DNA of 64,000 nucleotides from an uncultured Muribaculaceae bacterium (GTDB lineage: Bacteria > Bacteroidota > Bacteroidia > Bacteroidales > Muribaculaceae). Positions 35,426 to 45,279 of this stretch are shown piece after piece. Position 1 is the first letter of the stretch; each line of letters begins with the position of its first letter. The DNA is taken from positions 38,884-102,883 of the forward strand of contig CAJTJV010000004.1 in assembly GCA_910576775.1 (NCBI GenBank), written 5' to 3'. The notes under the pieces are model-generated. The model was not told where the DNA came from. It searched no databases and was given only the letters and a program-made list of their open reading frames with translations. Made by a program: the position numbers and the translations under genes.

Positions 35426-36679
35426 ATGAAAAGAAAACTTCTCAAACAAATAAGAAACGAATGGCGCTCAAACACATGGCTTGCCATCGAGTTGCTCATT
35501 GTCAGCGTTGTGGTGTGGTACATTCTTGACATTATCTCTGTGCAGACACGCATATCACACGAATACATGGGTTTTGATTATGACAATTGCTACATTGTAG
35601 ATGTACAGTACAAAACTCCTGACAGTTACGGTTATATAGACTATGAAACTGAGGAAGGCAGTTATTATGCCGATTATACTGAACTGAAAAAACGTCTGAA
35701 TAATTTACCGGAGGTTCTTGCTGTAGGAAATGGCTCGACATTTCCGTTCAACTATAATTTCTGGGGACAGCCTTTCAGTTTTTCTGTCCCGGGTATTGAT
35801 TCACTATTACATAGTAGTGGGCGCACAAACAGAATCAACGTGGATGCCGGCTACATCAAAGTTCTGCGGACGACCGGACTTAAAGGCGAGACTCCTGAAC
35901 AGTTATCTGAAATACTTGCAGACGGGAAGGCAATCATTACCTCAAACATGGCACAAATGCTAAATGCAGATATTGATCCACTTGATTTCTATAATTCAAA
36001 AATGATGTTCAGCAACGACAGCACAACAGTGTACCAAGTTGGTGCAGTTGTGCCTGCGATTCGCAGAGCGCAGTTTGAACCGGCCTTTCATGCGACAGTA
36101 CTATTGCCAAGTCATGCGAATAGTAATCTTGTCAAAATTCGACTCAAAGACGGAAAGGAGAGCGATTTCTTCCATCGGATAAAAGAAGAAATCAATTCCC
36201 TCAATTATGGCAACGCGTACATAAGTGAGGTGAAAGCTATCTCTCAGATACGCGATGACCTGCACCGCAACGATTATGCCCGGATGCGCAATCTGATTAT
36301 CTGCATGGGATTCCTATTGATAACAATATTCCTTGGTCTGCTCGGTACATTTTGGTTCCGCACCCAACAACGTGTACATGAGATTGCAGTCCGTAAGGTA
36401 ACAGGTGCGACGCGTCCGCAGATTTTCCGCCGGCTTATTGGAGAAGGCCTCCTGATTCTTGTAATAGTAACACCTATTGCATATATAATTGATCTTGTAA
36501 TCCAGCATTACGATTTATCGCTGTCTCATCAGTTTTATCCTGAAGGTTCCGTTGTTTTTACAATCGGCTGCGTTCTCGCTGTCGCTGCCATGATTGCACT
36601 CATGATTGTCGCAGGCATTTATTTCCCGGCAAGAAAAGCCATGGATATAGAACCTGCCGATGTATTACGTGGAGAATAA
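35426..36679 (+). CDS. MacB-like ABC permease, second copy
   Basis: A 417-residue FtsX/MacB-type permease with the same layout: TM1 at about 20-38, periplasmic core to about 285, and three C-terminal helices with the coupling motif EIAVRKVTGATRPQIFRRL between them, ending in MDIEPADVLRGE. Sequence divergence from the first copy suggests an obligate heterodimer instead of a recent duplication. Same operon, followed 10 bases later by the TolC gene. Confidence 0.9.
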   Translation: MKRKLLKQIRNEWRSNTWLAIELLIVSVVVWYILDIISVQTRISHEYMGFDYDNCYIVDVQYKTPDSYGYIDYETEEGSYYADYTELKKRLNNLPEVLAVGNGSTFPFNYNFWGQPFSFSVPGIDSLLHSSGRTNRINVDAGYIKVLRTTGLKGETPEQLSEILADGKAIITSNMAQMLNADIDPLDFYNSKMMFSNDSTTVYQVGAVVPAIRRAQFEPAFHATVLLPSHANSNLVKIRLKDGKESDFFHRIKEEINSLNYGNAYISEVKAISQIRDDLHRNDYARMRNLIICMGFLLITIFLGLLGTFWFRTQQRVHEIAVRKVTGATRPQIFRRLIGEGLLILVIVTPIAYIIDLVIQHYDLSLSHQFYPEGSVVFTIGCVLAVAAMIALMIVAGIYFPARKAMDIEPADVLRGE

Positions 36680-36689
36680 TTAGACATAA

Positions 36690-38165
36690 ATGATACGATT
36701 CGCTATTTGCATGTTACTCGCTTCCTGTGCGGCCGTTCTGACAGCCGCACAGGAGCGGATGACTCTCACGTTGGAACAGGCCATAAATATGGCGCGGTCG
36801 AGTAGTGTGGACGCTACTGTGGCTCTTAACAAACTCCGAACAGCATATTGGGAATACCGTACTTACCGGGCCGAATTATTACCGGAGATTACATTCGACG
36901 CAAAGTTACCGGACTATTACAAGCAATACAGTCCTTATCAGAATTCAGACGGCACTTATAGCTTTGTACGGAACAATTATCTGGAAATGGCAGGAGAACT
37001 ATCGGTAACACAAAGCATATGGTTCACAGGCGGCACTATATCGCTGAATACCTCGCTCGACTATCTGAGGCAGTTCGACGGCGTATCATATAACCGCTTC
37101 ATGGCAATTCCAATCGCTATAACTCTCAATCAACCTATATTTGCCGCAAATAATGTAAAATGGAAACGTCGGATTGAACCGGTGCGATACGAAGAGGCTA
37201 AAGCGGAATTCATGAGCGCAACCGAAGATGTTGCGATGAATGCCATATCTTATTATTTCAATCTGCTTATGGCTCGCGAGAACATTGCTATTGCACATCA
37301 GAATCTGGATAATGCAGTCAAACTCCACGAGGTAGCGAAAGAAAAACGACGCATGGGACATATAAGCGGCAATGACCTTCTACAGATGGAACTCAACGAA
37401 CTGAACGCCCGTTCGAATCTTACTGATTGCGAGAGCATTCTAAAAAGCAATATGTTCCGCCTTCGTTCGTTTCTCGGTATCAACGACGATGTGGAGATTA
37501 TCCCCGAACTGCCCGGTGATGTTCCCGATATAGAAATTGTATATGCCGACGCTCTTGAAAAAGCTCTTGCGAATAATAAATTTTCAAAGAATCTGCTTCG
37601 ACGCCAGATGGAAGCGGACTATGACGTCGCAAAAGCCAAAGGTGACATGCGGCAGATCAATCTTTTCGCGCAGGTCGGATTCACCGGAACAGGACCGGAA
37701 TTCAGAAACGCTTACAATCCATTGAAAGACAATCAGGTCATTCAGCTTGGTTTCAAAATTCCGATTCTCGACTGGGGTAAAAGGCGCGGACGTGTCAAAG
37801 TGGCGGAAAGCAACCGCGAGGTAGTCGAGAGCAGCATCCGACAGGAAAGCCAGAATTTCAATCAGGATATGTTTATTCTGGTCGAACGTTTCAACAACCA
37901 GCGTAGGCAGCTTGACATTGCCAAGCGCGCTGACGAAATTGCTGAAAAGAGGTACAATACAAATGTAGAGACTTTCATCATCGGGAAAATATCGACTCTT
38001 GATCTCAATGACTCGCAGGCTAAAAAAGACGAATCGCGCCAACAACTTATCAACGAATTGTATCTTTTCTGGCATTATTATTATCAATTGCGCAGTCTTA
38101 CTCTTTGGAATTATGCCGAGAATACCGGCATAGACAACGACATTGATGCAATTTTGAAAAGATAG
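36690..38165 (+). CDS. TolC-family outer membrane efflux protein
   Basis: A 491-residue protein with a signal peptide (about 1-20, ending TAAQ). The TolC/OEP fold is shown by two long alpha-helical repeats, including the stretch around MNAISYYFNLLMARENIAIAHQNL and its counterpart near residue 365, plus LGFKIPILDWGKRRGR, a typical OEP beta-strand/turn motif. It supplies the outer membrane duct for the upstream adaptor and ABC pump. Confidence 0.92.
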   Translation: MIRFAICMLLASCAAVLTAAQERMTLTLEQAINMARSSSVDATVALNKLRTAYWEYRTYRAELLPEITFDAKLPDYYKQYSPYQNSDGTYSFVRNNYLEMAGELSVTQSIWFTGGTISLNTSLDYLRQFDGVSYNRFMAIPIAITLNQPIFAANNVKWKRRIEPVRYEEAKAEFMSATEDVAMNAISYYFNLLMARENIAIAHQNLDNAVKLHEVAKEKRRMGHISGNDLLQMELNELNARSNLTDCESILKSNMFRLRSFLGINDDVEIIPELPGDVPDIEIVYADALEKALANNKFSKNLLRRQMEADYDVAKAKGDMRQINLFAQVGFTGTGPEFRNAYNPLKDNQVIQLGFKIPILDWGKRRGRVKVAESNREVVESSIRQESQNFNQDMFILVERFNNQRRQLDIAKRADEIAEKRYNTNVETFIIGKISTLDLNDSQAKKDESRQQLINELYLFWHYYYQLRSLTLWNYAENTGIDNDIDAILKR

Positions 38166-38188
38166 TATAAAGTATAAGAATTAATTAC

Positions 38189-38196
38189 TATTTTTG
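38189..38196 (+). promoter_or_regulatory. Candidate -7 element for the NtrC-type regulator
   Basis: TATTTTTG (TAnnTTTG) begins 22 bases upstream of the regulator ATG, in the 45-base gap after the TolC gene. No -33 box at correct spacing. It could allow basal expression of the activator and kinase independent of the sigma-54 promoter. Confidence 0.3.
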
Positions 38197-38210
38197 TAAC
38201 GCAATTTGAT

Positions 38211-39545
38211 ATGGGAAAGCCTCTTGTACTTATAATTGATGATGATAAGTCGGTGAGAATGACTCTCTCACTGATACTAAGTCATGCGGGATATGAAATC
38301 AAGTCAGTTCCAAGTCCCGATGACGCCTTGTCATTTGTACGGTCAGAGACTGCCGACCTGATATTGATGGATATGAATTTCGGTATCAGCACAGACGGAA
38401 AGGATGGCATAGCCCTTCTGAGGCGTGTAAAAGTGCTTAGGCCGGAGATTCCTGTTATTCTTATAACTGCATGGGGCAGTATACCTTTGGCAGTTGAAGG
38501 AGTAAAATACGGGGCTTTCGATTTTATCACTAAGCCATGGAACAATCTGAGACTTTTGCAACAAGTAAAGACTGCCATCGAAATTGCTTCGGATAAATCT
38601 GACAATGATACGTCCGATTTCGACCGCTCAGCCATAATTGGTGAAAGCAAGGCTTTGTCCGGCATTCTGGAAACTGCAAAACGTATAGCACCTACTGATG
38701 CTTCCATACTGATTACCGGTGAAAACGGAACCGGTAAAGAGCTTGTGGCACAGGCAATCCATATCAACAGCAAGCGACGAAACGCACCATTTGTAAAGGT
38801 CAATCTTGGAGGAATTGCCCAGTCTCTATTCGAAAGCGAGATGTTCGGCCACGCCAAAGGTGCTTTCACAGGTGCCGTTGTAGAACGGAAGGGGCGTTTC
38901 GAGCTTGCGGACAAAGGCACGATATTCCTCGATGAAATCGGCGACCTTGATTTAAACTGTCAGGTGAAGCTGCTGCGTGTTCTTCAGGAGCATACATTCG
39001 AACGCCTTGGAGAAAGCCGCAGCCGACATGTCGATATCAGGATAGTATCGGCAACAAATGCCAATCTGACAGAAATGCTCAGTCTGCGCACATTCCGCGA
39101 AGACTTGTATTACCGAATAAACACAATAGTTCTTAATCTGCCACCATTAAGGGAACGTCGCGAGGACATTCCTCTGCTTATACGCCATTTCTCAAAATCC
39201 TGTAATACAACATTCTCACACGATGCTATCAACTATCTCTCCAAATTGCCATTCCCCGGCAACATCCGTCAGCTAAAGAATATCGTAGAACGTTCTATGC
39301 TTATTTGTACCAACGGTTTTGTCGAACTTGCTGACGTCGAGAATGCCTGTGAAGGAATGCCCGGAATAGAACAAGAAGCTACTATAGCAAACCTGTCGGG
39401 ACTATCACTTGAAGAAATCGAACGCTCGGCTGTTCTTAATGCGATAGAGAAACATTCCGGAAATCTAAGCAATGCCGCCTTGGAACTTGGAATAACCCGC
39501 CAGTCGTTATATAGGCGAATGGAAAAATACGGCATCAAGCAATGA
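38211..39545 (+). CDS. NtrC-family sigma-54-dependent response regulator
   Basis: A 444-residue activator with three domains. The receiver domain has IIDDDKSVRM and the phospho-Asp in LILMDMNFG near residue 54. The AAA+ domain has Walker A ITGENGTGKE near 170, the sigma-54-contacting loop KGAFTGA near 220, and Walker B GTIFLDEIGDL. The Fis-type helix-turn-helix at the C terminus includes LGITRQSLYRRMEKYG. It should remodel sigma-54 RNA polymerase when phosphorylated by the kinase encoded next (4-base overlap). Probable target: the efflux operon just upstream. Confidence 0.94.
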   Translation: MGKPLVLIIDDDKSVRMTLSLILSHAGYEIKSVPSPDDALSFVRSETADLILMDMNFGISTDGKDGIALLRRVKVLRPEIPVILITAWGSIPLAVEGVKYGAFDFITKPWNNLRLLQQVKTAIEIASDKSDNDTSDFDRSAIIGESKALSGILETAKRIAPTDASILITGENGTGKELVAQAIHINSKRRNAPFVKVNLGGIAQSLFESEMFGHAKGAFTGAVVERKGRFELADKGTIFLDEIGDLDLNCQVKLLRVLQEHTFERLGESRSRHVDIRIVSATNANLTEMLSLRTFREDLYYRINTIVLNLPPLRERREDIPLLIRHFSKSCNTTFSHDAINYLSKLPFPGNIRQLKNIVERSMLICTNGFVELADVENACEGMPGIEQEATIANLSGLSLEEIERSAVLNAIEKHSGNLSNAALELGITRQSLYRRMEKYGIKQ

Positions 39546-40810
39546 AACTAAAGATTATCTTCTTTATCCCTGTAATTATAGCGGTGGCAATAGGCGTAGC
39601 CTTACCTTTATATATAAGTGGAGATATCTTGTGGATATTTGAAATCGGTATAATAATCATTCTTTTTGCCCTATTTCTTCTATACCGGAAGATTGTCATT
39701 CCTATTTCAGCTCTTAAAACAGGTATGAGTCTTCTTTATGCACAGGATTTTGCGAGCCGTTTGCGTCCGGTAGGACAGCGTGATGCAGATGATATTGTTT
39801 CAGTCTTCAACAACATGATGGAGCAGCTTAAAAATGAGCGTATTCAAGTCCGCGAACAGAATCATTTTCTCGACCTGCTTATAAAGGCTTCTCCAATGGG
39901 AATTGTTGTCTTTGACTATGACAGCAGAATAATGAATTTCAACAAGTCTGCCGCAAATATGTTTGACGGCTCTCTCGCTAAAGGGCTTTATATTAGAGAC
40001 ATCGAATGCGAGCTTGCGCACGAGATTGCCATGCTGAGCAGGAAAGACGAGAAAACTGTGCGTCTAGCCGACAACAGAATTTTAAAATGTACTATGCTTT
40101 CATTCGTTGACAAAGGTTTTCAGAGACCGTTTCTTCTTCTGGAAACTCTTACTGACGAGGTGATGAAAGCGGAACGGGCCGCGTATGGCAAAGTCATACG
40201 GGTAATATCGCATGAGGTAAACAATACTTTAGCCGGTGTGATTCCCGTTTTTGATACTGTTTCTGCGTTATCATCAGATGATATGCTGCGCGAAACAGCC
40301 TGTGCATGCTCTGAGCGCTGTGCTTCATTAAGCAGGTTTATCAAAAGTTATGCCGATGTTGTAAAGGTTCCGGAACCGATTCTCGTCGATTGTAATCTTA
40401 ATAATCTTGTACTTTCATTACATACCTTTCTCGAAAGCCTCGCAGTAAAAAGAAATATCTGTATAAAACTTGACCTATCGGCTACAGATACAATTGTAAA
40501 GGCGGATCCGGTGCTAATGGAACAAGTAATTGTCAATGTTGTAAAAAACTCTATAGAGAGCATCGGTTCTGACGGGGAAATAACAATAGCAGTGTCTAAA
40601 TCCCCATTAATGTTGGAGATTACCGATAATGGCGCCGGAATAAGCAAAGATGCATCTTCACATCTTTTTGCACCCTTCTTCTCTACAAAGAAAGGGTCGC
40701 AGGGTATCGGTCTTACTCTTGTAGCGGAAATACTCAGAAATCATCATTGCCGGTTTCGCCTTGCGACATCGCCTGACGATGGTCTTACACGTTTTTCCAT
40801 CAACTTTTAA
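39542..40810 (+). CDS. Membrane sensor histidine kinase partner of the NtrC-type regulator
   Basis: A 422-residue kinase. Two adjacent N-terminal TM segments (about 5-25 and 28-48) leave almost no periplasmic loop, followed by HAMP-like and PAS-like regions (PAS: LLIKASPMGIVVFDYDS near 115). The H-box is VISHEVNNTLAGVIP near residue 222, in the NtrB-like HEVNN style; the ATPase domain has VVKNSIESIG, ITDNGAGIS and GSQGIGLTLVAEIL. Little periplasmic domain means the signal is likely intramembrane or cytosolic. Its stop overlaps the convergent nrdG stop by 4 bases. Confidence 0.92.
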   Translation: MKLKIIFFIPVIIAVAIGVALPLYISGDILWIFEIGIIIILFALFLLYRKIVIPISALKTGMSLLYAQDFASRLRPVGQRDADDIVSVFNNMMEQLKNERIQVREQNHFLDLLIKASPMGIVVFDYDSRIMNFNKSAANMFDGSLAKGLYIRDIECELAHEIAMLSRKDEKTVRLADNRILKCTMLSFVDKGFQRPFLLLETLTDEVMKAERAAYGKVIRVISHEVNNTLAGVIPVFDTVSALSSDDMLRETACACSERCASLSRFIKSYADVVKVPEPILVDCNLNNLVLSLHTFLESLAVKRNICIKLDLSATDTIVKADPVLMEQVIVNVVKNSIESIGSDGEITIAVSKSPLMLEITDNGAGISKDASSHLFAPFFSTKKGSQGIGLTLVAEILRNHHCRFRLATSPDDGLTRFSINF

Positions 40811-41295
40811 TCAAAAGTCCATTCTTCGGTCTTTCCGGTTCGCAAGCTCTTTTTTACATCTATTATTCTTTGATTGGACGATCCTCTGAAACGTAACGAT
40901 GTATCTTTAAAATTCATTATAAAAGGGCCATCAACAACAACATCTATATAGTCGAGCAGTTCTTTCGCATTTTCCGGTTCGCCTCCAAGTATATCTTCAA
41001 AGCAAAATCCGGTATAGCACCAGATATTATAGCCCTCAGTCTTAATCCTCCTTGCCAATTCAATAAGCGCTTCGGACTGATAAAGAGGGTCTCCCCCGCT
41101 GAAAGTGACGTTAAACCCCTCTTCTTTTATATGTTCCATCAATTCTGCAACCGTCATATCTTTTCCGGCTGTGAAATCCCATGTATGTTCGTTATGGCAT
41201 CCCGGACACCGGTGGGCGCAACCGGCAAAGTATATCGACGTTCTGAGACCGGAACCGTCGACGGATGTGCCGTCGACGATATCCATAACTCTCAA
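40807..41295 (-). CDS. nrdG: Anaerobic ribonucleotide reductase-activating protein (radical SAM)
   Basis: About 162 residues. The radical SAM cluster motif CAHRCPGCHN (CxxxCxxC) is preceded by DIVDGTSVDGSGLRTSIYFAG; later FSGGDPLYQ is the SAM-binding GGE-like motif. It generates the glycyl radical on NrdD. The start is uncertain: a TTG at 41295 directly after the nrdD stop gives the usual family N terminus (LRVMDIV); an ATG at 41286 is 9 bases further; an ATG at 41370 lies inside nrdD. Confidence 0.9.
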   Translation of the reverse strand: MRVMDIVDGTSVDGSGLRTSIYFAGCAHRCPGCHNEHTWDFTAGKDMTVAELMEHIKEEGFNVTFSGGDPLYQSEALIELARRIKTEGYNIWCYTGFCFEDILGGEPENAKELLDYIDVVVDGPFIMNFKDTSLRFRGSSNQRIIDVKKSLRTGKTEEWTFD

Positions 41296-41299
41296 TTTT

Positions 41300-43507
41300 T
41301 TACTTGTGGACAACACGATCGTTGAGTTCGGCAAGTTTGGCGTTGTTCCAACGTTCTGTCGTTCCGACAAGATAACCGGTTATTCTTTGGAGACGGTCTA
41401 TTGCATGACTGCCACATTTCGGGCATTCCTGAAGATCTGCGCTTGCGTCTTCGTAACCGCACTCCATGCAACGGTTGCGATTATGATTCACTGAACAGTA
41501 CCCGATATTATATCTATCCATCAGATCCACTATATCGGCAATTGCATCGGGATTATGGGTGGCATCACCGTCTATTTCGACATAAAAGATATGGCCGCCT
41601 CCGGTAAGAGCATGATAAGGAGCCTCAATCTCAGCTTTATGCCTTGGTGAGCAATGATAATAGACCGGTACATGATTTGAGTTGGTATAGTAAATCTTGT
41701 CGGTAATTCCCGGTATGATTCCAAATGACTTGCGGTCACGCGCTGTAAAACGACCCGAAAGGCCTTCTGCGGGTGTGGCAAGAACCGAATAATTGTGTCC
41801 GTATTGTTCGCAGAAATCGTTCACGCGGCTTCGCATGTGGCCTATGATTCTCAATCCGAGAGCCTGAGCTTCCTCGCTCTCTCCATGATGCTTGCCAACC
41901 AGTCCGATAAGACACTCCGCCAAACCGATGAAGCCTATACCAAGAGTGCCCTGATTGATTACGGACTCTATGGTATCGTCCGGCTTTAGATTATTTCCGC
42001 CATTCCATAATTTCGACATAAGCAAAGGAAATTGCTTGGCAAGCGCTGTCTTCTGGAATTCAAAACGGTCGTTAAGCTGGCGCGCAGTAATTTCAAGTAT
42101 TTCATCGAGTTTGTGGAAGAAGCATTCCAACCGTTCTTCCTTGTCCTGTATAGCCATGCACTCTATTGCCAGGCGTACGAGATTAATTGTCGAGAATGAT
42201 AGATTTCCACGTCCGATAGATGTTTTTTCGCCAAAACGGTTTTCGAACACTCGTGTACGGCAACCCATTGTTGCCACCTCATATTGATACCGTTTGGGAT
42301 CATCAGCACGCCATTTCTCATGTTGATTGTATGTCGCGTCAAGATTTACAAAATTAGGGAAGAAGCGGCGCGCCGTCACCTTGCAGGCGAGACGATAAAG
42401 ATCATAGTTAGGATCTTCGGGCAAATAGCTGACTCCTCGTTTCTTTTTCCATATCTGAATAGGGAAAATAGCAGTAGCTCCATTACCCACTCCTTCGAAT
42501 GTGCTATGTAGAAGTTCGCGGATTATGCATCGGCCTTCGGCAGATGTATCTGTGCCATAATTTATAGAGCTGAATACAACTTGATTGCCGCCTCGGCTAT
42601 GAATTGTGTTCATATTGTGTATGAAAGCTTCCATTGCCTGATGAACACGCGATACCGTGCGGTTGACAGCATGTTGCATCAATCTCTCATCACCGGAAAG
42701 GCTATCGAGTTCCTTCTTTTCATAATCCTTGAATTCTACGTTCTTCATTTCGGACAAATCACGTCCGGTAAGCCGCTCGAGATTCTCGATTTCCTCAATA
42801 TATGAACTGCGTACAAATGGCGCAAGATAGAAATCAAATGCGGGAATAGCCTGTCCGCCATGCATTTCATTCTGAGCGGTTTCAAGCGAGATACATGCAA
42901 TGATACTGGCTGTCTCTATACGCTTTGCCGGACGCGACTCCCCGTGTCCGGCAAGGAATCCATAATGCAGAATATTTTCAAGCGGATGCTGAACACAGGT
43001 AAGACTTTTGGTAGGGTAGTAATCTTTGTCGTGGATATGCAGGTAGTTGTGACGTACGGCATCACGGGCCTCAGCGGTTAACAGGTAATCGTCAACAAAT
43101 GGTTTAGTAGTCTCACTGGCAAATTTCATCATCATGCCGGCCGGAGAGTCCGCATTCATGTTAGCGTTCTCTCGGGTTATATCGTTGCTTTTTGCCTCGA
43201 TGATCTCGCGGAACATATCGCGGGTCTTGGCTTTACGAGCGATACTGCGCTGGTCGCGATAAGCGATATAGCGCTTTGCGACCTCCTTTCGCGGACTATT
43301 CATCAATTCAAGCTCCACCATGTCCTGGATTGATTCAACCGTCATTCGCTCGGAACCTTTGGTCCCAATACGGTCGGATATCTTTTGGATTAGAGCTTCA
43401 TCCTCTCCAAGCTCTGTTGTGAGCATGGCTTTGCGTATGGCCGCTTTTATTTTTTCTTCATTATAACCCACAACGCGACCGTCGCGTTTTACCACTACCT
43501 GTATCAT
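41300..43507 (-). CDS. nrdD: Anaerobic ribonucleoside-triphosphate reductase
   Basis: A 735-residue class III reductase: an N-terminal ATP-cone (VVKRDGRVVGYNEEKIKAAI), the catalytic body, and a C-terminal zinc-binding four-Cys motif CMEC...CPKC. The glycyl radical site RITGYLVGT follows, with the Gly about 20 residues from the end. It reduces NTPs to dNTPs under anoxia, in keeping with an obligate or facultative anaerobe. Activated by NrdG, encoded immediately downstream. Confidence 0.96.
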   Translation of the reverse strand: MIQVVVKRDGRVVGYNEEKIKAAIRKAMLTTELGEDEALIQKISDRIGTKGSERMTVESIQDMVELELMNSPRKEVAKRYIAYRDQRSIARKAKTRDMFREIIEAKSNDITRENANMNADSPAGMMMKFASETTKPFVDDYLLTAEARDAVRHNYLHIHDKDYYPTKSLTCVQHPLENILHYGFLAGHGESRPAKRIETASIIACISLETAQNEMHGGQAIPAFDFYLAPFVRSSYIEEIENLERLTGRDLSEMKNVEFKDYEKKELDSLSGDERLMQHAVNRTVSRVHQAMEAFIHNMNTIHSRGGNQVVFSSINYGTDTSAEGRCIIRELLHSTFEGVGNGATAIFPIQIWKKKRGVSYLPEDPNYDLYRLACKVTARRFFPNFVNLDATYNQHEKWRADDPKRYQYEVATMGCRTRVFENRFGEKTSIGRGNLSFSTINLVRLAIECMAIQDKEERLECFFHKLDEILEITARQLNDRFEFQKTALAKQFPLLMSKLWNGGNNLKPDDTIESVINQGTLGIGFIGLAECLIGLVGKHHGESEEAQALGLRIIGHMRSRVNDFCEQYGHNYSVLATPAEGLSGRFTARDRKSFGIIPGITDKIYYTNSNHVPVYYHCSPRHKAEIEAPYHALTGGGHIFYVEIDGDATHNPDAIADIVDLMDRYNIGYCSVNHNRNRCMECGYEDASADLQECPKCGSHAIDRLQRITGYLVGTTERWNNAKLAELNDRVVHK

Positions 43508-43559
43508 TGTTATATATTATAAATTTTATGGGGATTCCGGTATCAGTTTAATATGATTG

Positions 43560-43590
43560 CAAAGTTATACACAATGTTTGGAATTAACAA
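43560..43590 (-). promoter_or_regulatory. Candidate promoter for nrdD-nrdG
   Basis: On the minus strand TAACTTTG (43567-43560) follows a TTG (43590-43588) by 20 bases, a good -33/-7 pair. It would give a leader of about 45 bases. The 228-base gap between nrdD and the TPR gene holds no gene. Confidence 0.5.
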
Positions 43591-43735
43591 GAAAATAGCA
43601 GCCAAAGTTTTCAATAAAATACTATTTTGGAAAACAATTCCCCATCTCCTAAATTTTAAATAACTTATTTACAAACATATACGAAATATTTCTGGAAACT
43701 CCACAAGTAACATTACAATAAAAAGTTCTATTTTT

Positions 43736-45208
43736 TTAGAATTTTCCATTGCGGAGCATGTCAAAATAATCCCAATAAAGTTCATCATCTGCACCGTGCA
43801 AGTCGAGCTTATCAAAAAATGTAAGAACGCAACGAACAACCATCCGTGCAGCCGTATAGGTTGATTTCATAAAACTCTCAAAGGTAGACCGTCGCCTATG
43901 AGCAAACTCTACAGCTTCGGCATGTCGCTTGAGTTTGACTAACGAATAAGCATAAATATATGAAACGACAGATGCGTTTATCGGATCCTCAAAGAACTGC
44001 TCAAAAGCATCCTTATTATTCTTCTTCAGTTCCACCACCTTTTCAAAAAGTTGACAATGATAATAGAATTCAATAAGAATGTTCAATCTCGACGCATATT
44101 CCTGTGGAGAAAGCTGTGCAAGTTTTTCAATATAAGCTATGGCTTCTCTCTTGTTGCCTCTGCCGGCAAGCTCCGATATGATATCATCCGGCGCGAGCCC
44201 TGCAAGACCCTCTGCTCCGCATACGGCAAAATAGCGTTCCATATAGTCGACGGCATCCTCAACCGCATAGTTGAGCAGATGATGCACAACAACGGGATTT
44301 TCCGGATGCCGCGTTCCAAAGTCCCGAAGAGCCGTAAGAACATCCTCCGAGCGCTGTAGTTTGGAATTTACCGCACAATAGCAGTCTGTATATCTGAATT
44401 CATCCGGATTATTGTCTTTTAGACGCTTTAGTACGTCAACCATTTGCGGCAGGAGGTAATCTGCATAGTTAAAACAGATTTCAGTCAATGCCAGAACTGC
44501 TTCAGGGTCATCGCCGGAAAGCGCAATCGCATAATCAAAAGTCTGGGTGGCAGCCTCCTTGTTTCCGAGACGCGCTTGTCCGCGAAGAAGCATCATCCAA
44601 TATTGCGGAGCAAACGGCTCTATCTCGATAAGCGCGTCAGCAAGATTTACAAGATTTTCATTGTCATTTATATCATCAGCCTCCCTCGCAATTTCATAAT
44701 ATAATGTTGGAAGATAATCCACCTTTTTCTTCAGTTCCTCAAGATGGGCTATTAACCAGGAATAACAATCAAGATCCAGCGCAAGCTGAACAAGCCTTAT
44801 TACCTCTTCGTCACCAAAGCGTGAGTATTGTTTAAAAAGAAAATCGAGCGCTTCCCCGCCGTTCTCCGGCGGAGCAACTTCAAGTCGGGCGATGTCGAAG
44901 ATTATGGAAGATGCCTCAGGATTATCTGCAAGGAAATTAGCGGCGGCCTTGGTGCGTTCGTCGGTGGTATCATCGGTTGTGTCAAGGTAGAGCAAAGCCT
45001 TACGCTCTGCAAGCACCTCACTCTCAGGATAGAGTCGAGCACCACATAGCAAAACTTCAAGTTGTACATAATCGTCATCCATGTCTCCGGCATAGTCATA
45101 TATGTCAACGAGTTCGTCTTCATCGAAAAAACGGTCGAGAACAGGATGTGTCAGAGACTCTTTGAAACGGCGGTAAAGTTCCTCGCGGGGATTCATATCG
45201 TTATCCAT
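43736..45208 (-). CDS. TPR-repeat protein of unknown function
   Basis: A 490-residue, strongly acidic soluble protein with no signal peptide. Tandem helical hairpins resemble tetratricopeptide repeats, for example WMMLLRGQARLGNKEAATQTF and VLALTEICFNYADYLLPQMV. Such proteins act as scaffolds or adaptors. I do not recognise a specific family. It follows glnS by 71 bases on the same strand and may be cotranscribed with udk-lptB-glnS. Its 3' side contains a weak T-rich inverted repeat, not enough to call a terminator. Confidence 0.75.
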   Translation of the reverse strand: MDNDMNPREELYRRFKESLTHPVLDRFFDEDELVDIYDYAGDMDDDYVQLEVLLCGARLYPESEVLAERKALLYLDTTDDTTDERTKAAANFLADNPEASSIIFDIARLEVAPPENGGEALDFLFKQYSRFGDEEVIRLVQLALDLDCYSWLIAHLEELKKKVDYLPTLYYEIAREADDINDNENLVNLADALIEIEPFAPQYWMMLLRGQARLGNKEAATQTFDYAIALSGDDPEAVLALTEICFNYADYLLPQMVDVLKRLKDNNPDEFRYTDCYCAVNSKLQRSEDVLTALRDFGTRHPENPVVVHHLLNYAVEDAVDYMERYFAVCGAEGLAGLAPDDIISELAGRGNKREAIAYIEKLAQLSPQEYASRLNILIEFYYHCQLFEKVVELKKNNKDAFEQFFEDPINASVVSYIYAYSLVKLKRHAEAVEFAHRRRSTFESFMKSTYTAARMVVRCVLTFFDKLDLHGADDELYWDYFDMLRNGKF

Positions 45209-45279
45209 AATCGTAATTCGTTGATAAGCGGTCGTAGGCCATGGCCCGCGACCGCATTAATAATTTAAGCTACGCCTTA

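Noticed and set aside
43508..43735. NrdR box in front of nrdD
   Set aside because: AT-rich palindromic stretches exist but none fits a pair of NrdR boxes at helical spacing.
43700..43745. Terminator after the TPR gene
   Set aside because: An inverted repeat around the stop codon is AT-only with mismatches, so it is too weak to call.
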